DNA of 64,000 nt, from assembly GCF_041435195.1 (NCBI RefSeq), contig NZ_CP108106.1:4126501-4190500 (forward strand), read 5' to 3'. The notes below the pieces were generated by a model, which saw only the letters and a program-made list of their open reading frames with translations, did no database searches and was not told where the DNA came from. Source of the DNA: Streptomyces sp. NBC_00224 (GTDB lineage Bacteria > Actinomycetota > Actinomycetes > Streptomycetales > Streptomycetaceae). Made by a program: the position numbers and the translations under genes. Within the stretch, counting starts at the first letter, position 1. Every line of letters begins with the position of its first letter. Shown one piece after another: positions 10,566 through 18,957 of the stretch.

Positions 10566-11996
10566 GTGCACGGAGCTCTACTCGCGCTGCCCGAAAACCG
10601 GGTCCGGCCCGACCTCATACCGGATGACACCGCACCCAAGAGCCGGATACGCGCGCCCGGCACCCGCGACCCGTACCTCCTCGCCGCCGCGCTCTTCGCC
10701 GCGTACGCCACCGTCTCCGTGCTCCGGTACCGGCGGATGGAGACGCTCTCCTGGGACCTGGGGATCTTCGAGCAGGCGGTCCGGGGCTACGCCCAGCTGC
10801 GCGCCCCCGTCGCCGACCTCAAGGGGCCGGGCACCAACATCCTCGGGGACCACTTCAGCCCCGTCACCGCGCTGCTCGCCCCCTTCTACCGGCTCTTCCC
10901 GACCCCCGTCACCCTGCTCGTCGCCCAGGCCGCGCTGTTCGCGCTCTCGGCCGTGCCCGTCACCCGGGGCGCCGCCCGGCTGCTCGGCCGGGGCGCGGGG
11001 CTCGCGGTGGGTGTCGCCTACGGCCTGTCCTGGGGGCTCCAGCGGGCCGTCGACTTCGACTTCCACGAGATCTGCTTCGCCGTGCCGCTGCTCGCCTACG
11101 CCCTGGAGGCCGTACTCACCCGGCGCTGGCGGGCGGCCCTGTGCTGGGCGCTCCCGCTCGTCCTGGTCAAGGAGGACCTGGGGCTGACCCTGGCGGCCGT
11201 CGCGGTGGTCGTCGCCCTGCGCGCCCGGCGGAGCTCGCCGCGCACCGCCGCGTACGCGCTCGGCGTCGCCGCGTTCGGCATCGCGGCCGTCGCGGTCACC
11301 CTCACCGCGGTGATACCGGCCTTCAACTCGACCGGCGCGTACGACTACTGGGGCAAGACCACCGGCGCGGGACCCTTCGCCGCCACCGGCACCAAGCTGC
11401 GCACCCTGCTGTGGCTGCTGCTCCCCACCGGGCTGCTCGCGGTGCGCTCCCCGCTGTTCCTGGCCGCCGTGCCGACGCTGGGCTGGCGGTTCCTCTCCTC
11501 CGACGACCACTACTGGTCCACCGACTGGCACTACAGCGCCGTGCTGATGCCCGTCCTCGCGCTCGCCCTGGCCGACGCCGTGGACACCGGCCGCCGCAGC
11601 CCGCGCCCCTGGCTGCGCACGTACGCCCGCCAGCTGCCCGCCGCCGCGGCGGCCGCCGCCCTCGCGCTGACCTCCTCGCTGCCGCTGTACTCGCTCACCG
11701 AGGCGGCCACGTACCGCAAGAGCGCCGAAGTCCGCGAGCGGGAGCGGATGCTGGCGACCGTCCCGGACGGGGCGACCGTCGAGGCCGACGTCGGGCCGAT
11801 CTCCCGCCTCACCTCCCGCTGCCGGGTGTTCTGGGTCGGCGACACCCGCCGGGTCGTCCCCGAGTACATCGCGCTCGACAACGTCTCGGGCTGGGCCGGG
11901 AACCCGCTGGAGTACGCCCGCGGGCTGCACCCGGGCACCCGGTACGCGGTGGCGGGCGTGGCGTACGGATACGTACTGCTGAAGCGGCAGACATAA
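10566..11996 (+). CDS. DUF2079 family polytopic membrane protein
   Basis: The 476-residue protein starts with GTG 15 bp after the previous stop. About ten membrane helices are visible. Early markers SWDLGIFEQAVRGYA and GDHFSPVTALLAPFYRLFP are the recurrent core of the DUF2079 family, which resembles the GT-C glycosyltransferase fold. Acidic loops such as DFDFHEI and SSDDHYWSTDWHYSAVL may form the active site. A short extracytoplasmic domain (ADVGPISRLTSRCRVFWVGD) follows. A lipid-linked sugar transferase role is plausible from the fold but unproven. A strong hairpin ends the operon. Confidence 0.82.
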   Translation: MHGALLALPENRVRPDLIPDDTAPKSRIRAPGTRDPYLLAAALFAAYATVSVLRYRRMETLSWDLGIFEQAVRGYAQLRAPVADLKGPGTNILGDHFSPVTALLAPFYRLFPTPVTLLVAQAALFALSAVPVTRGAARLLGRGAGLAVGVAYGLSWGLQRAVDFDFHEICFAVPLLAYALEAVLTRRWRAALCWALPLVLVKEDLGLTLAAVAVVVALRARRSSPRTAAYALGVAAFGIAAVAVTLTAVIPAFNSTGAYDYWGKTTGAGPFAATGTKLRTLLWLLLPTGLLAVRSPLFLAAVPTLGWRFLSSDDHYWSTDWHYSAVLMPVLALALADAVDTGRRSPRPWLRTYARQLPAAAAAAALALTSSLPLYSLTEAATYRKSAEVRERERMLATVPDGATVEADVGPISRLTSRCRVFWVGDTRRVVPEYIALDNVSGWAGNPLEYARGLHPGTRYAVAGVAYGYVLLKRQT

Positions 11997-12014
11997 CGGG
12001 GGCTCAAAAATGAA

Positions 12015-12052
12015 GCGGCCCCGGGGAGTTCGGAAGAACTCCCCGGGGCCGC
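12015..12052. terminator. Bidirectional terminator hairpin
   Basis: Perfect 17-bp arms (GCGGCCCCGGGGAGTTC and complement) flank a GGAA tetraloop between the DUF2079 gene (+) and the ABC permease (-), which converge here. Confidence 0.9.
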
Positions 12053-12074
12053 CCCGCCGACCCCCGTACGGCGG

Positions 12075-14654
12075 CTATTCGCTCGCGATAGCTCCGAGCA
12101 CGTTCATTCGGCCCGCCCGGAAGGCCGGGACCAGGGCGGCGAACAGACCCACGAACGCCGAACCGACGAAGACCGTGATGATCGTCGGCCACGGGATGTC
12201 CAGGACGCCCAGGCCCTCCAGGGCCAGCAGCTTCTGCGCGGTCGTCCCCCAGCCCATGCCCAGGCCCAGGCCGAGCAGGGCGCCGAAGAGGGCGATCACC
12301 ACCGACTCCAGACGGATCATCCGGCGCAGCTGGCGGCGCGAGAGGCCGATGGCGCGCATCAGGCCGATCTCCCGGGTCCGCTCGACCACCGACAGGGCCA
12401 GGGTGTTCACCACACCGAGCACCGCGACGATGATCGCGAGGGCCAGCAGGCCGTACACGATGTTCAGGAGCTGGCCGATCTGGTCCTTCAGGTCCTTCTT
12501 GAAGTCCGTCTGGTCCTGCACCTTGTACTGCGGGTACGGCTTGAGGGCCGCCTTCAGCGAGGCGTACGCCTCCTTGGCCTTGCCGTCCTCCGCCTTGGCG
12601 AACATGATCATGTTCTTCGGCACCCGGTCGGCGGGCAGATAGCGCTCGGCGGTCGTGACGTTGGTGTACATCGCGCCCTTGTCGACATTGGTGTCGTCCG
12701 AGGTGATCGCCGCGACCTTGAGGTGGGCCGTGCGGCCGCCCTTGAAGGCGACGGTCAGGGTGGAGCCCACCTTGACCTTGTGCTCCTCGGCGAACTTGTC
12801 GCCGACGGACATCGCGTCCTTGCCGTACGCCTCGGAGAGCTTGCCGGAGACCGTCTCGCGGCGCAGGTCCTGGACGTAGGTCGGGCTGGCCGCTGCGAGG
12901 TCCTCGCTGCTGGTCTTGCCGTCCGGGGTGGTGATCTTCGCGTCCACCGACTTGTAGTCGGTGACGTGGGCGATGCCCGGCGTCCTGCGCAGGGCGTCGG
13001 CCGCCTGCGGCACGATCGGCCGACCGTCGTTGCTGCCCGACTGGACGATGAAGTCCGCGCCGACCGACTTGTCGAGCTCGGCGGTGGCGGAGGCGACCAT
13101 CGAGGAGCCGACCACCGAGAGGCAGGCCACCAGGGCGAGCCCGATCATCAGGGCCGCGCCGGTCGCTCCGGTACGCCGCGGGTTGCGCAGCGCGTTGCGC
13201 TCGGCCATCCGGCCCACGGGGCCGAACATCCGCAGCACCAGGACACTGATCACCCGCACCACACCGCTCGCGAGCAGCGGGCCGATGATCACGAAGCCGA
13301 TGAGCGTGAGCACCACGCCGAGGGCGAGGACGCCCGCGCCGGAGCTGGCCTTGTCGGCGTGGGCCGCCGCGTAGAGCGAGGCGGCCCCGGCGCCGGTCAG
13401 CACCAGGCCGATGATCGCCCGGATCAGGCCCGCCTTGCCGTCAGCCGGCGTACCGGCGTCGCGGAGCGCGGCCATCGGGGAGATCTTTCCGGCCCGCCGG
13501 GCCGGGAGGTAGGCGGCGAGGACGGTGACCACGACGCCGAGCAGCATGCCGACCAGCGGCGTCGTCCACTTGACCGTCAGGTCGTCGGTGGACAGCTCCA
13601 GGTCCAACGAGCCCATGAGCTTCATCAGGCCGACGGCCAGGCCGACGCCCGCGCCGACTCCGAGGACGGAGCCGAAGAAGCCGAGCAGCAGCGCCTCGGC
13701 CAGGACCGAGCGGTTGACCTGCTTGCGGCTGGAGCCGATCGCCCGCATCAGACCGATCTCGCGGGTGCGCTGGGCGACCAGCATCGAGAAGGTGTTGATG
13801 ATCAGGAAGATGCCGACGAGGAAGGCGATTCCGGCGAAGCCGAGCATCGCGTACTTCATCACGTCGAGGAAGGAGCCGAGCGAGTCGCGGTTGGTCTCCT
13901 TGTTCTCGGCGGCGGTCTCCACCTTGTACGTACCGGCGCCGATCTTGGCGTCGACGTTCTGCTTCAGCTGCTTGTCGCTGACGCCGTCGGCGGCGGTGAG
14001 CGTGACGGTGGTGAACAGACCCGTCCGGCCGAGCAGTTCGCGCTGGGCGGTGACGGTGTCGAAGTAGACGATCGCCACGCCCGGGTTGGTCACCTTGAAG
14101 GAGGCGATGCCGGTGATCTTCGCCTTGAAGTCGCCGGTGACGGCGATGGTGCGCAGCTCGTCGCCGATCTTCAGATCGTGCTTGTCGGCGGTGTCGGCGT
14201 CGACCATCACCTCGGTCGGGCCGCGCGGGGCGTGGCCGGAGGTGATCTCCATCGCCTTGAGGTCGTTGGCGGTCCAGTTGCCCGCGAGCGTGGGGCCTCC
14301 GTTGGAGGAGCCCATGTTCTCGTTCTCGGAGTTGACGACCGTGACACTGGAGCTGGAGATGCCGCCCTCGGCGGACTTCACCCCGGCGGCGCCGCGCGCC
14401 TTCTCCAGGACCGAGGCGGGCAGCGTCTCGGGCGTGCCGGTCTGCGGCCGGTCGTCGGGCTTCGCGTTCTTCGGGGTGACGGTGACGTCGGCCGCGGTGG
14501 CGGCGAAGAGCTTGTCGAAGGTGGTGTTCATGGTGTCGGTGAAGACGAGCGTGCCGCACACGAACGCCACCGAGAGCATGACCGCGACGGCCGAGAGGGC
14601 CATCCGTCCCTTGTGCGCGAAGAAGTTGCGCATCGAGGTCTTGAGCACGGTCAC
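12075..14654 (-). CDS. ABC transporter permease, MacB/FtsX type with duplicated FtsX domains
   Basis: The 859-residue protein has an N-terminal helix (MALSAVAVMLSVAFVCGTLV), a large periplasmic-type domain, then two FtsX-like blocks of three to four helices. The blocks carry REIGLMRAIGSSRKQ near residue 300 and REIGLMRAIGLSRRQ near residue 770. This is the architecture of the actinobacterial export or mechanotransmission permeases (DUF214 type). It starts with GTG overlapping the ATPase stop by 4 bp, so the two form an operon. The substrate is unknown; envelope lipids, peptides or antimicrobials are usual for the class. Confidence 0.93.
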   Translation of the reverse strand: MTVLKTSMRNFFAHKGRMALSAVAVMLSVAFVCGTLVFTDTMNTTFDKLFAATAADVTVTPKNAKPDDRPQTGTPETLPASVLEKARGAAGVKSAEGGISSSSVTVVNSENENMGSSNGGPTLAGNWTANDLKAMEITSGHAPRGPTEVMVDADTADKHDLKIGDELRTIAVTGDFKAKITGIASFKVTNPGVAIVYFDTVTAQRELLGRTGLFTTVTLTAADGVSDKQLKQNVDAKIGAGTYKVETAAENKETNRDSLGSFLDVMKYAMLGFAGIAFLVGIFLIINTFSMLVAQRTREIGLMRAIGSSRKQVNRSVLAEALLLGFFGSVLGVGAGVGLAVGLMKLMGSLDLELSTDDLTVKWTTPLVGMLLGVVVTVLAAYLPARRAGKISPMAALRDAGTPADGKAGLIRAIIGLVLTGAGAASLYAAAHADKASSGAGVLALGVVLTLIGFVIIGPLLASGVVRVISVLVLRMFGPVGRMAERNALRNPRRTGATGAALMIGLALVACLSVVGSSMVASATAELDKSVGADFIVQSGSNDGRPIVPQAADALRRTPGIAHVTDYKSVDAKITTPDGKTSSEDLAAASPTYVQDLRRETVSGKLSEAYGKDAMSVGDKFAEEHKVKVGSTLTVAFKGGRTAHLKVAAITSDDTNVDKGAMYTNVTTAERYLPADRVPKNMIMFAKAEDGKAKEAYASLKAALKPYPQYKVQDQTDFKKDLKDQIGQLLNIVYGLLALAIIVAVLGVVNTLALSVVERTREIGLMRAIGLSRRQLRRMIRLESVVIALFGALLGLGLGMGWGTTAQKLLALEGLGVLDIPWPTIITVFVGSAFVGLFAALVPAFRAGRMNVLGAIASE

Positions 14655-15439
14655 GACGTCCGCCCCCGAGCGTCGAAGTCCTTCATGCGGTCGAGCACGG
14701 CGTCGGCGGTCGGGCGGAACATCTCGTCGACGATCCGGCCGTCCGCGAGGTAGAGCACCCGGTCCGCGTAGGAGGCGGCGACCGGGTCGTGGGTGACCAT
14801 CACGATGGTCTGGCCCAGCTCGTCCACCGAGCGGCGCAGGAAGCCGAGGACCTCGGCGCCGGCGCGGGAGTCCAGGTTTCCGGTCGGCTCGTCACCGAAG
14901 ATGATCTCGGGCCGGGCCGCGAGGGCGCGGGCCACCGCGACGCGCTGCTGCTGGCCGCCGGAGAGCTGGGTCGGGCGGTGCTTGAGCCGCCCGGCGAGCC
15001 CGACGGTCTCCACCACGCGGTCCAGCCACTCCCGGTCGGGCTTGCGGCCCGCGATGTCCATCGGGAGCGTGATGTTCTCCAGGGCGTTGAGCGTCGGCAG
15101 CAGGTTGAACGCCTGGAATATGAAGCCGATCCGGTCGCGGCGCAGCTGCGTGAGCTTCTTGTCCTTGAGGCCGGTGATCTCGGTGTCGTCCAGATAGATC
15201 TGGCCGCCCGAGACCGTGTCGAGCCCGGCCAGGCAGTGCATCAGCGTGGACTTGCCGGAACCCGACGGGCCCATGATCGCGGTGAACTGCCCGCGGGCGA
15301 TGTCCACGTCCACGTGGTCGAGGGCCACGACGCGGGTCTCCCCCGACCCGTACGCCTTGACGACCTGGCGCGCCCGAGCCGCGACCGCCGTTTGCCCTCC
15401 AGTACCCCCGTGCCTGGGAATGGTCACAGCCGTTGTCAC
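14651..15439 (-). CDS. ABC transporter ATP-binding protein (LolD/MacB type)
   Basis: The 262-residue ATPase has Walker A GPSGSGKST, Q-loop FIFQAFNLLPTLNALEN, signature LSGGQQQRVAVARALA, Walker B EIIFGDEPTGNLD and the switch His in VMVTHDPVAA. The FQAFNLLP segment places it in the LolD/MacB/FtsE group that partners FtsX-type permeases, matching the coupled gene downstream. It starts with GTG behind GAGGAGAA. A short Gly/Thr-rich N-terminal extension precedes the domain. Confidence 0.95.
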   Translation of the reverse strand: MTTAVTIPRHGGTGGQTAVAARARQVVKAYGSGETRVVALDHVDVDIARGQFTAIMGPSGSGKSTLMHCLAGLDTVSGGQIYLDDTEITGLKDKKLTQLRRDRIGFIFQAFNLLPTLNALENITLPMDIAGRKPDREWLDRVVETVGLAGRLKHRPTQLSGGQQQRVAVARALAARPEIIFGDEPTGNLDSRAGAEVLGFLRRSVDELGQTIVMVTHDPVAASYADRVLYLADGRIVDEMFRPTADAVLDRMKDFDARGRTS

Positions 15440-15911
15440 GGTTCTTCTCCTCGTTGCGAGTCAGTGCGTGTCATGCGTACGTCTTGAGTCTGGCGATCGG
15501 GGGCCCCAGGCACCCTGGTGCCCAGCGGTGTCTTGTTGCTGGGGCTAACCCCACCTCCCACCTGCGGCTCCCCGTAGCCGCTCGGTGTAAGACCACGTTA
15601 AAGAACCGCTCCCCCTCTTCTCGTCCTCCGCCAGGACGAACGCCCCCTGCCCTGAAGTAGGGAGGAACCCGTAGGGGCTCTCCACCCCAGGGCTGAGTCG
15701 GAACGCGAAGGCCTCCACCCACCGCGCCGTCCGTGGCATCCGCGCCGACGGGGTCGCAGGCATCACTACCCGCACTCATTACCCACGGTAACTATCCCCC
15801 CGTACCGAAAAGTTCGCCCCAAGGGCTCCCCAGAGCGCATACCGACCGGTAAGTTCGCCGCCACCCACCAGCGCTTCCGGCTTCCCCGTCCCCCTCTGCA
15901 AGGAGCAGCCG
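15440..15911. other. 472-bp divergent intergenic region
   Basis: No gene with a believable start and codon usage is present; the short frames here have poor third-position GC bias. It should contain the promoter of the leftward ABC operon and that of the rightward DUF485/symporter pair. A GGGGCTAACCCC block lies at 15540-15551. No clean -35/-10 pair could be chosen. Confidence 0.5.
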
Positions 15912-16244
15912 ATGCCGCACCACCGCTCGTCCCCCGGCATCCCCCAACTCCGCACCGCCTACCGTCTGTTGCGGCGCGTCTCCACCCTCACCGCCCTCGG
16001 GTACTTCGTTCTCTTCCTTGTCCTCTCCGGGTACGCCCCCGGCTTCCTCGGCCGTCACATCTCCGGCGGCCTCACCGCCGGACTCCTGCTCGGGCTCTGC
16101 CAGTTGCCGGTGACGCTGGCCGCGATAGCCGTGTACGAGTGGACCGCCCAGCGGACCGTCGACCCGCTCGCCGCCGCCATCCGCCACCAGGCGGCGCAGC
16201 GCCCGCCGAACTCCCGGCGGTACACGGACGGAGCCGCCCGATGA
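15912..16244 (+). CDS. DUF485 membrane protein, symporter partner
   Basis: The 110-residue protein has two membrane helices (about residues 25-45, LTALGYFVLFLVLSGYAP, and 55-75, LTAGLLLGLCQLPVTLAAI), the normal DUF485 layout. It starts with ATG behind AAGGAG. Its TGA overlaps the ATG of the symporter gene. DUF485 genes are regularly found directly before sodium:acetate or solute symporters (yjcH-actP order), so it is probably an accessory subunit. Confidence 0.85.
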   Translation: MPHHRSSPGIPQLRTAYRLLRRVSTLTALGYFVLFLVLSGYAPGFLGRHISGGLTAGLLLGLCQLPVTLAAIAVYEWTAQRTVDPLAAAIRHQAAQRPPNSRRYTDGAAR

Positions 16245-17839
16245 CCGGATTCGCCTCCGACGCCCGGGCCATGTCCCTGATCGCGTTCATCGCGGTGATC
16301 AGCGTGACGCTGCTGCTCTGTGTGATGACCGCGCCCGACCGCGACGACCTCGGCGAGTTCTACACCGGCTCCCGCTCGCTCTCCCCGCTGCGCAACGGCC
16401 TGGCCATCGCCGGCGACTACGTCTCGGCGGCCACCGTGCTCAGTACGGTCGGGGTCATCGCGCTGACCGGGTACGACGGCCTCGTCCTCACCCTGAGCAC
16501 CGCGCTCTCGCTGGTGCTGCTGATGTTCCTGCTGGCCGAACCGCTGCGCAACGCGGGCAGGTTCACCATGGGCGACGCGTTCGCCCGGCGGGCGCCCGGC
16601 CCCGCCGTCCGGGTCACCGCGTGCCTGGTCACGCTCGCCGCGCTGCTGCCGCTGATGGTGGTCCAGCTGGCCGGCGCGGGCGACCTCATCGCCTTCGTCC
16701 TGGGCTTCGGCGCCGCCGAGTTCAAGACCGGCTGCATCGTGATGCTCGGCCTGCTGATGATCGGCTACGCGGCGATCGGCGGCATGAAGGGCACCGCCTT
16801 CATCCAGGCGGTCAAGACCGTCGTCCTCACCCTCTCCTCGCTCGCCGTCGCGGCCCTGATCCTGCACCGGTACGGATGGAGCCCCGGGCTGCTGCTCGGC
16901 GAGGCGGCCAAGGGCAGCGGCGCGGGCCCGGCGTACCTCTCCTCCGGGCTCCAGTTCGGCGGCGACTCGCTGGACATGATCAGCTCGGAGCTGACGTTGG
17001 TGATCGGCGCGGCCTGTCTGCCGCACATCACCATGCGGATGTACAGCGCCCGCAGCGCCCGCGCGGTCCGGCGCTCGCTCTCCTGGGCGGTGTCGGCGGT
17101 CGTGGTGATCTCCCTCGCGCTGATCGTGATCGGCTTCGGCGCGGCGGCCGTGGTGGGCCGCCAGGCCATCACCGAAGGAGACCCGCAGGGCAAGACGTCA
17201 CTGCTGCTGACCAGCCAGGCGATCGTCGGGCCGCACGCCTCGACGCTGGGCACGCTGCTCTTCACGGCGGTCGCCACGGCGATCTTCATGACCCTGCTGG
17301 CCTCGATCTCCGGGATGACCCTGGCGTGCGCCAACTCGCTCGCCCACGACCTGGTCGCACACGGGCTGCGCGGCCGGTCCGGGGTGCGGGACGCCACCGA
17401 GACGAACACGGCCCGGGTGGCCGCGCTCGCCGTCGGGATCCCGGCGATCGCGCTGGCGACGGCGGCCCAGGACCACAACCTCCAGCCGCTGGTCACCCTC
17501 TCGTTCTGCCTGGGCGCGTCCGCGCTGGCGCCGGCCCTGATCCTCAGTCTGTTCTGGCGCCGCTACACCCGCGCGGGGCTGCTGTGCACGCTGATCGGCG
17601 GGACGGTGTTCACGGCGCTGGTGATGACCGGCACGAAGCTGGTGTCGGGCTCGCCCCAGTCCGTCTTCCCCACCCATGACTTCAACTGGTTCCCGTTCAC
17701 CACGACGGGCATCGTCTCCATCCCGTTCGGCTTCGCGGCGGGCTGGCTGGGCACGTTCCTGAGCCGCCGCGACGTCTACGCCCAGCGGCAGCAGTACGAG
17801 GCGGTGGAGGGGTGGATCCTGGCCGGGGCGAGGCGGTGA
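16241..17839 (+). CDS. Sodium:solute symporter family permease (ActP-like)
   Basis: The 532-residue protein has about 13 helices. FYTGSRSLSPLRNGLAIAGD then YVSAATVLSTVGVIALTGYD is the sodium-site and N-terminal signature of the SSS family, and GYAAIGGMKGTAFIQAVKTV is a second family marker. The pairing with DUF485 points to a monocarboxylate such as acetate, but substrate cannot be fixed from sequence. The start ATG at 16241 overlaps the upstream stop (ATGA). The 3' end lies 7 bp from the convergent coiled-coil gene with no room for a terminator. Confidence 0.92.
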   Translation: MTGFASDARAMSLIAFIAVISVTLLLCVMTAPDRDDLGEFYTGSRSLSPLRNGLAIAGDYVSAATVLSTVGVIALTGYDGLVLTLSTALSLVLLMFLLAEPLRNAGRFTMGDAFARRAPGPAVRVTACLVTLAALLPLMVVQLAGAGDLIAFVLGFGAAEFKTGCIVMLGLLMIGYAAIGGMKGTAFIQAVKTVVLTLSSLAVAALILHRYGWSPGLLLGEAAKGSGAGPAYLSSGLQFGGDSLDMISSELTLVIGAACLPHITMRMYSARSARAVRRSLSWAVSAVVVISLALIVIGFGAAAVVGRQAITEGDPQGKTSLLLTSQAIVGPHASTLGTLLFTAVATAIFMTLLASISGMTLACANSLAHDLVAHGLRGRSGVRDATETNTARVAALAVGIPAIALATAAQDHNLQPLVTLSFCLGASALAPALILSLFWRRYTRAGLLCTLIGGTVFTALVMTGTKLVSGSPQSVFPTHDFNWFPFTTTGIVSIPFGFAAGWLGTFLSRRDVYAQRQQYEAVEGWILAGARR

Positions 17840-17846
17840 GCCGCCC

Positions 17847-18749
17847 TCACCCCTCCGCCGGGGCCCGCCCCGTCAGCCCCGCCAGGCTGCTCCGCACATG
17901 CGCCATGTGCGCGACGGTCTCCTCCCGGGCCTCGGCGTGCTCCCGCAGCACCCCTTCCGTATCGCGCCCGATCCGCTCGGCCCGCACCCGCGCCGCCGCG
18001 ACCAGCTCCGCGCCCCGCGCCTCCGCGTCCTCCTGACCGTGGCGGGCGGACTCCTGGGCCTCGGCGCAGGCCCGCCCCGCCTCGGCCAGGGCCGCTTCGG
18101 CGTGCGCGGTCAGCTCGGCGTGGCGGGCGTCCAATTCGGCTTCCCGCGCGGCCACTTCGCGGTCGAGGGCCTCGCCGCGCCCGGTGTGCTCGTGCGCCTG
18201 CTCGGCCAGTGCGGCGCCGGTCCGCTCGCGCACCTCGCGCAGCGCGTCCGCCGCCTCCGCCCGCCGTTCGTGCGCCTCGGAGCGGGCCTCGTCGAGGTGT
18301 TCGTCGGCGGTCGTCCGTGCGGCGAGCAGCAGTTGCTGGGCCCGGGCCTCGGCGTCCGCGCGGAGTGTCTCCGCGTACTCGCGGGCGCTTTCGCGCGCGA
18401 GGCGCCCGGCCGTGTCCGCCGAGTCGCGCACGCCCGCCGCCTCCTCGTGGGCGCCTGCCCGTACGGCGTCGGCCTCCTCGACCGCGAGGGCGTACAGCGT
18501 CTGGGCCCGGCGGCCGAGCGACTCGTACGACTGCGGGCCGAGCGCCGCGACCCGGTCGCGCAGGGCGGCCGCCTCCGCCTCCATCCGCTTGGCGAGGACG
18601 GTGAGCCGCGCCGCCCGCTCCCACGCGGCGTCGCGGTCCTCGCCGAGGACGGCCAGCTGGCGGTCGACCTGGTCCGTCCGGTAGCCCCGGCCGCCCCGCA
18701 CGACGGCGAAGCCCTGGGGTGGCTGCGGTGGTTCGGGCGCTGCACTCAT
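17847..18749 (-). CDS. Long coiled-coil protein (Scy/FilP- or DivIVA-like, often called cellulose-binding protein)
   Basis: The 300-residue protein starts with MSAAPEPPQPPQGF and GYRTDQVDRQLAVLGEDRD, which resembles the DivIVA-type N-terminal motif. The remaining roughly 260 residues are almost uninterrupted Ala/Glu/Arg heptads (ARTTADEHLDEARSEAHERR), predicting a long coiled coil. GGAGGA lies 8 bases before the ATG. Related streptomycete proteins are cytoskeletal or polarity factors such as FilP and Scy. The name cellulose-binding protein seen in annotations is historical. A structural role is inferred. Confidence 0.75.
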   Translation of the reverse strand: MSAAPEPPQPPQGFAVVRGGRGYRTDQVDRQLAVLGEDRDAAWERAARLTVLAKRMEAEAAALRDRVAALGPQSYESLGRRAQTLYALAVEEADAVRAGAHEEAAGVRDSADTAGRLARESAREYAETLRADAEARAQQLLLAARTTADEHLDEARSEAHERRAEAADALREVRERTGAALAEQAHEHTGRGEALDREVAAREAELDARHAELTAHAEAALAEAGRACAEAQESARHGQEDAEARGAELVAAARVRAERIGRDTEGVLREHAEAREETVAHMAHVRSSLAGLTGRAPAEG

Positions 18750-18888
18750 CGTTGACGTCCTCCGACCTCTACGGCTTCTCCGGTCCTGCGGCCACATACT
18801 CCTGGATCGAAGCGAAGTGGTCATAACACGACACTCCGCCCATCCGTAACGGCCAAGGATGCGTCAATTCCTGTCAGAACCGAAAAGG

Positions 18889-18930
18889 CGACGAGGCGCC
18901 CGCCGCGTGGGTGCGGCGAACGCCTCGTCG
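18889..18930 (-). terminator. Hairpin terminator of the toxin/immunity-domain operon
   Basis: CGACGAGGCG at 18889 pairs with CGCCTCGTCG at 18921-18930, with an inner GCCGC/GCGGC stem. It lies 28 bp beyond the stop of the leftward fusion gene. Confidence 0.75.
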
Positions 18931-18957
18931 TATCAACGTACTTATGCGCCTACATAC

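Noticed and set aside
15471..15779. A 102-codon leftward frame in the ABC/symporter spacer
   Set aside because: There is no RBS, the composition is erratic and no motif is seen. It lies in an expected promoter region.
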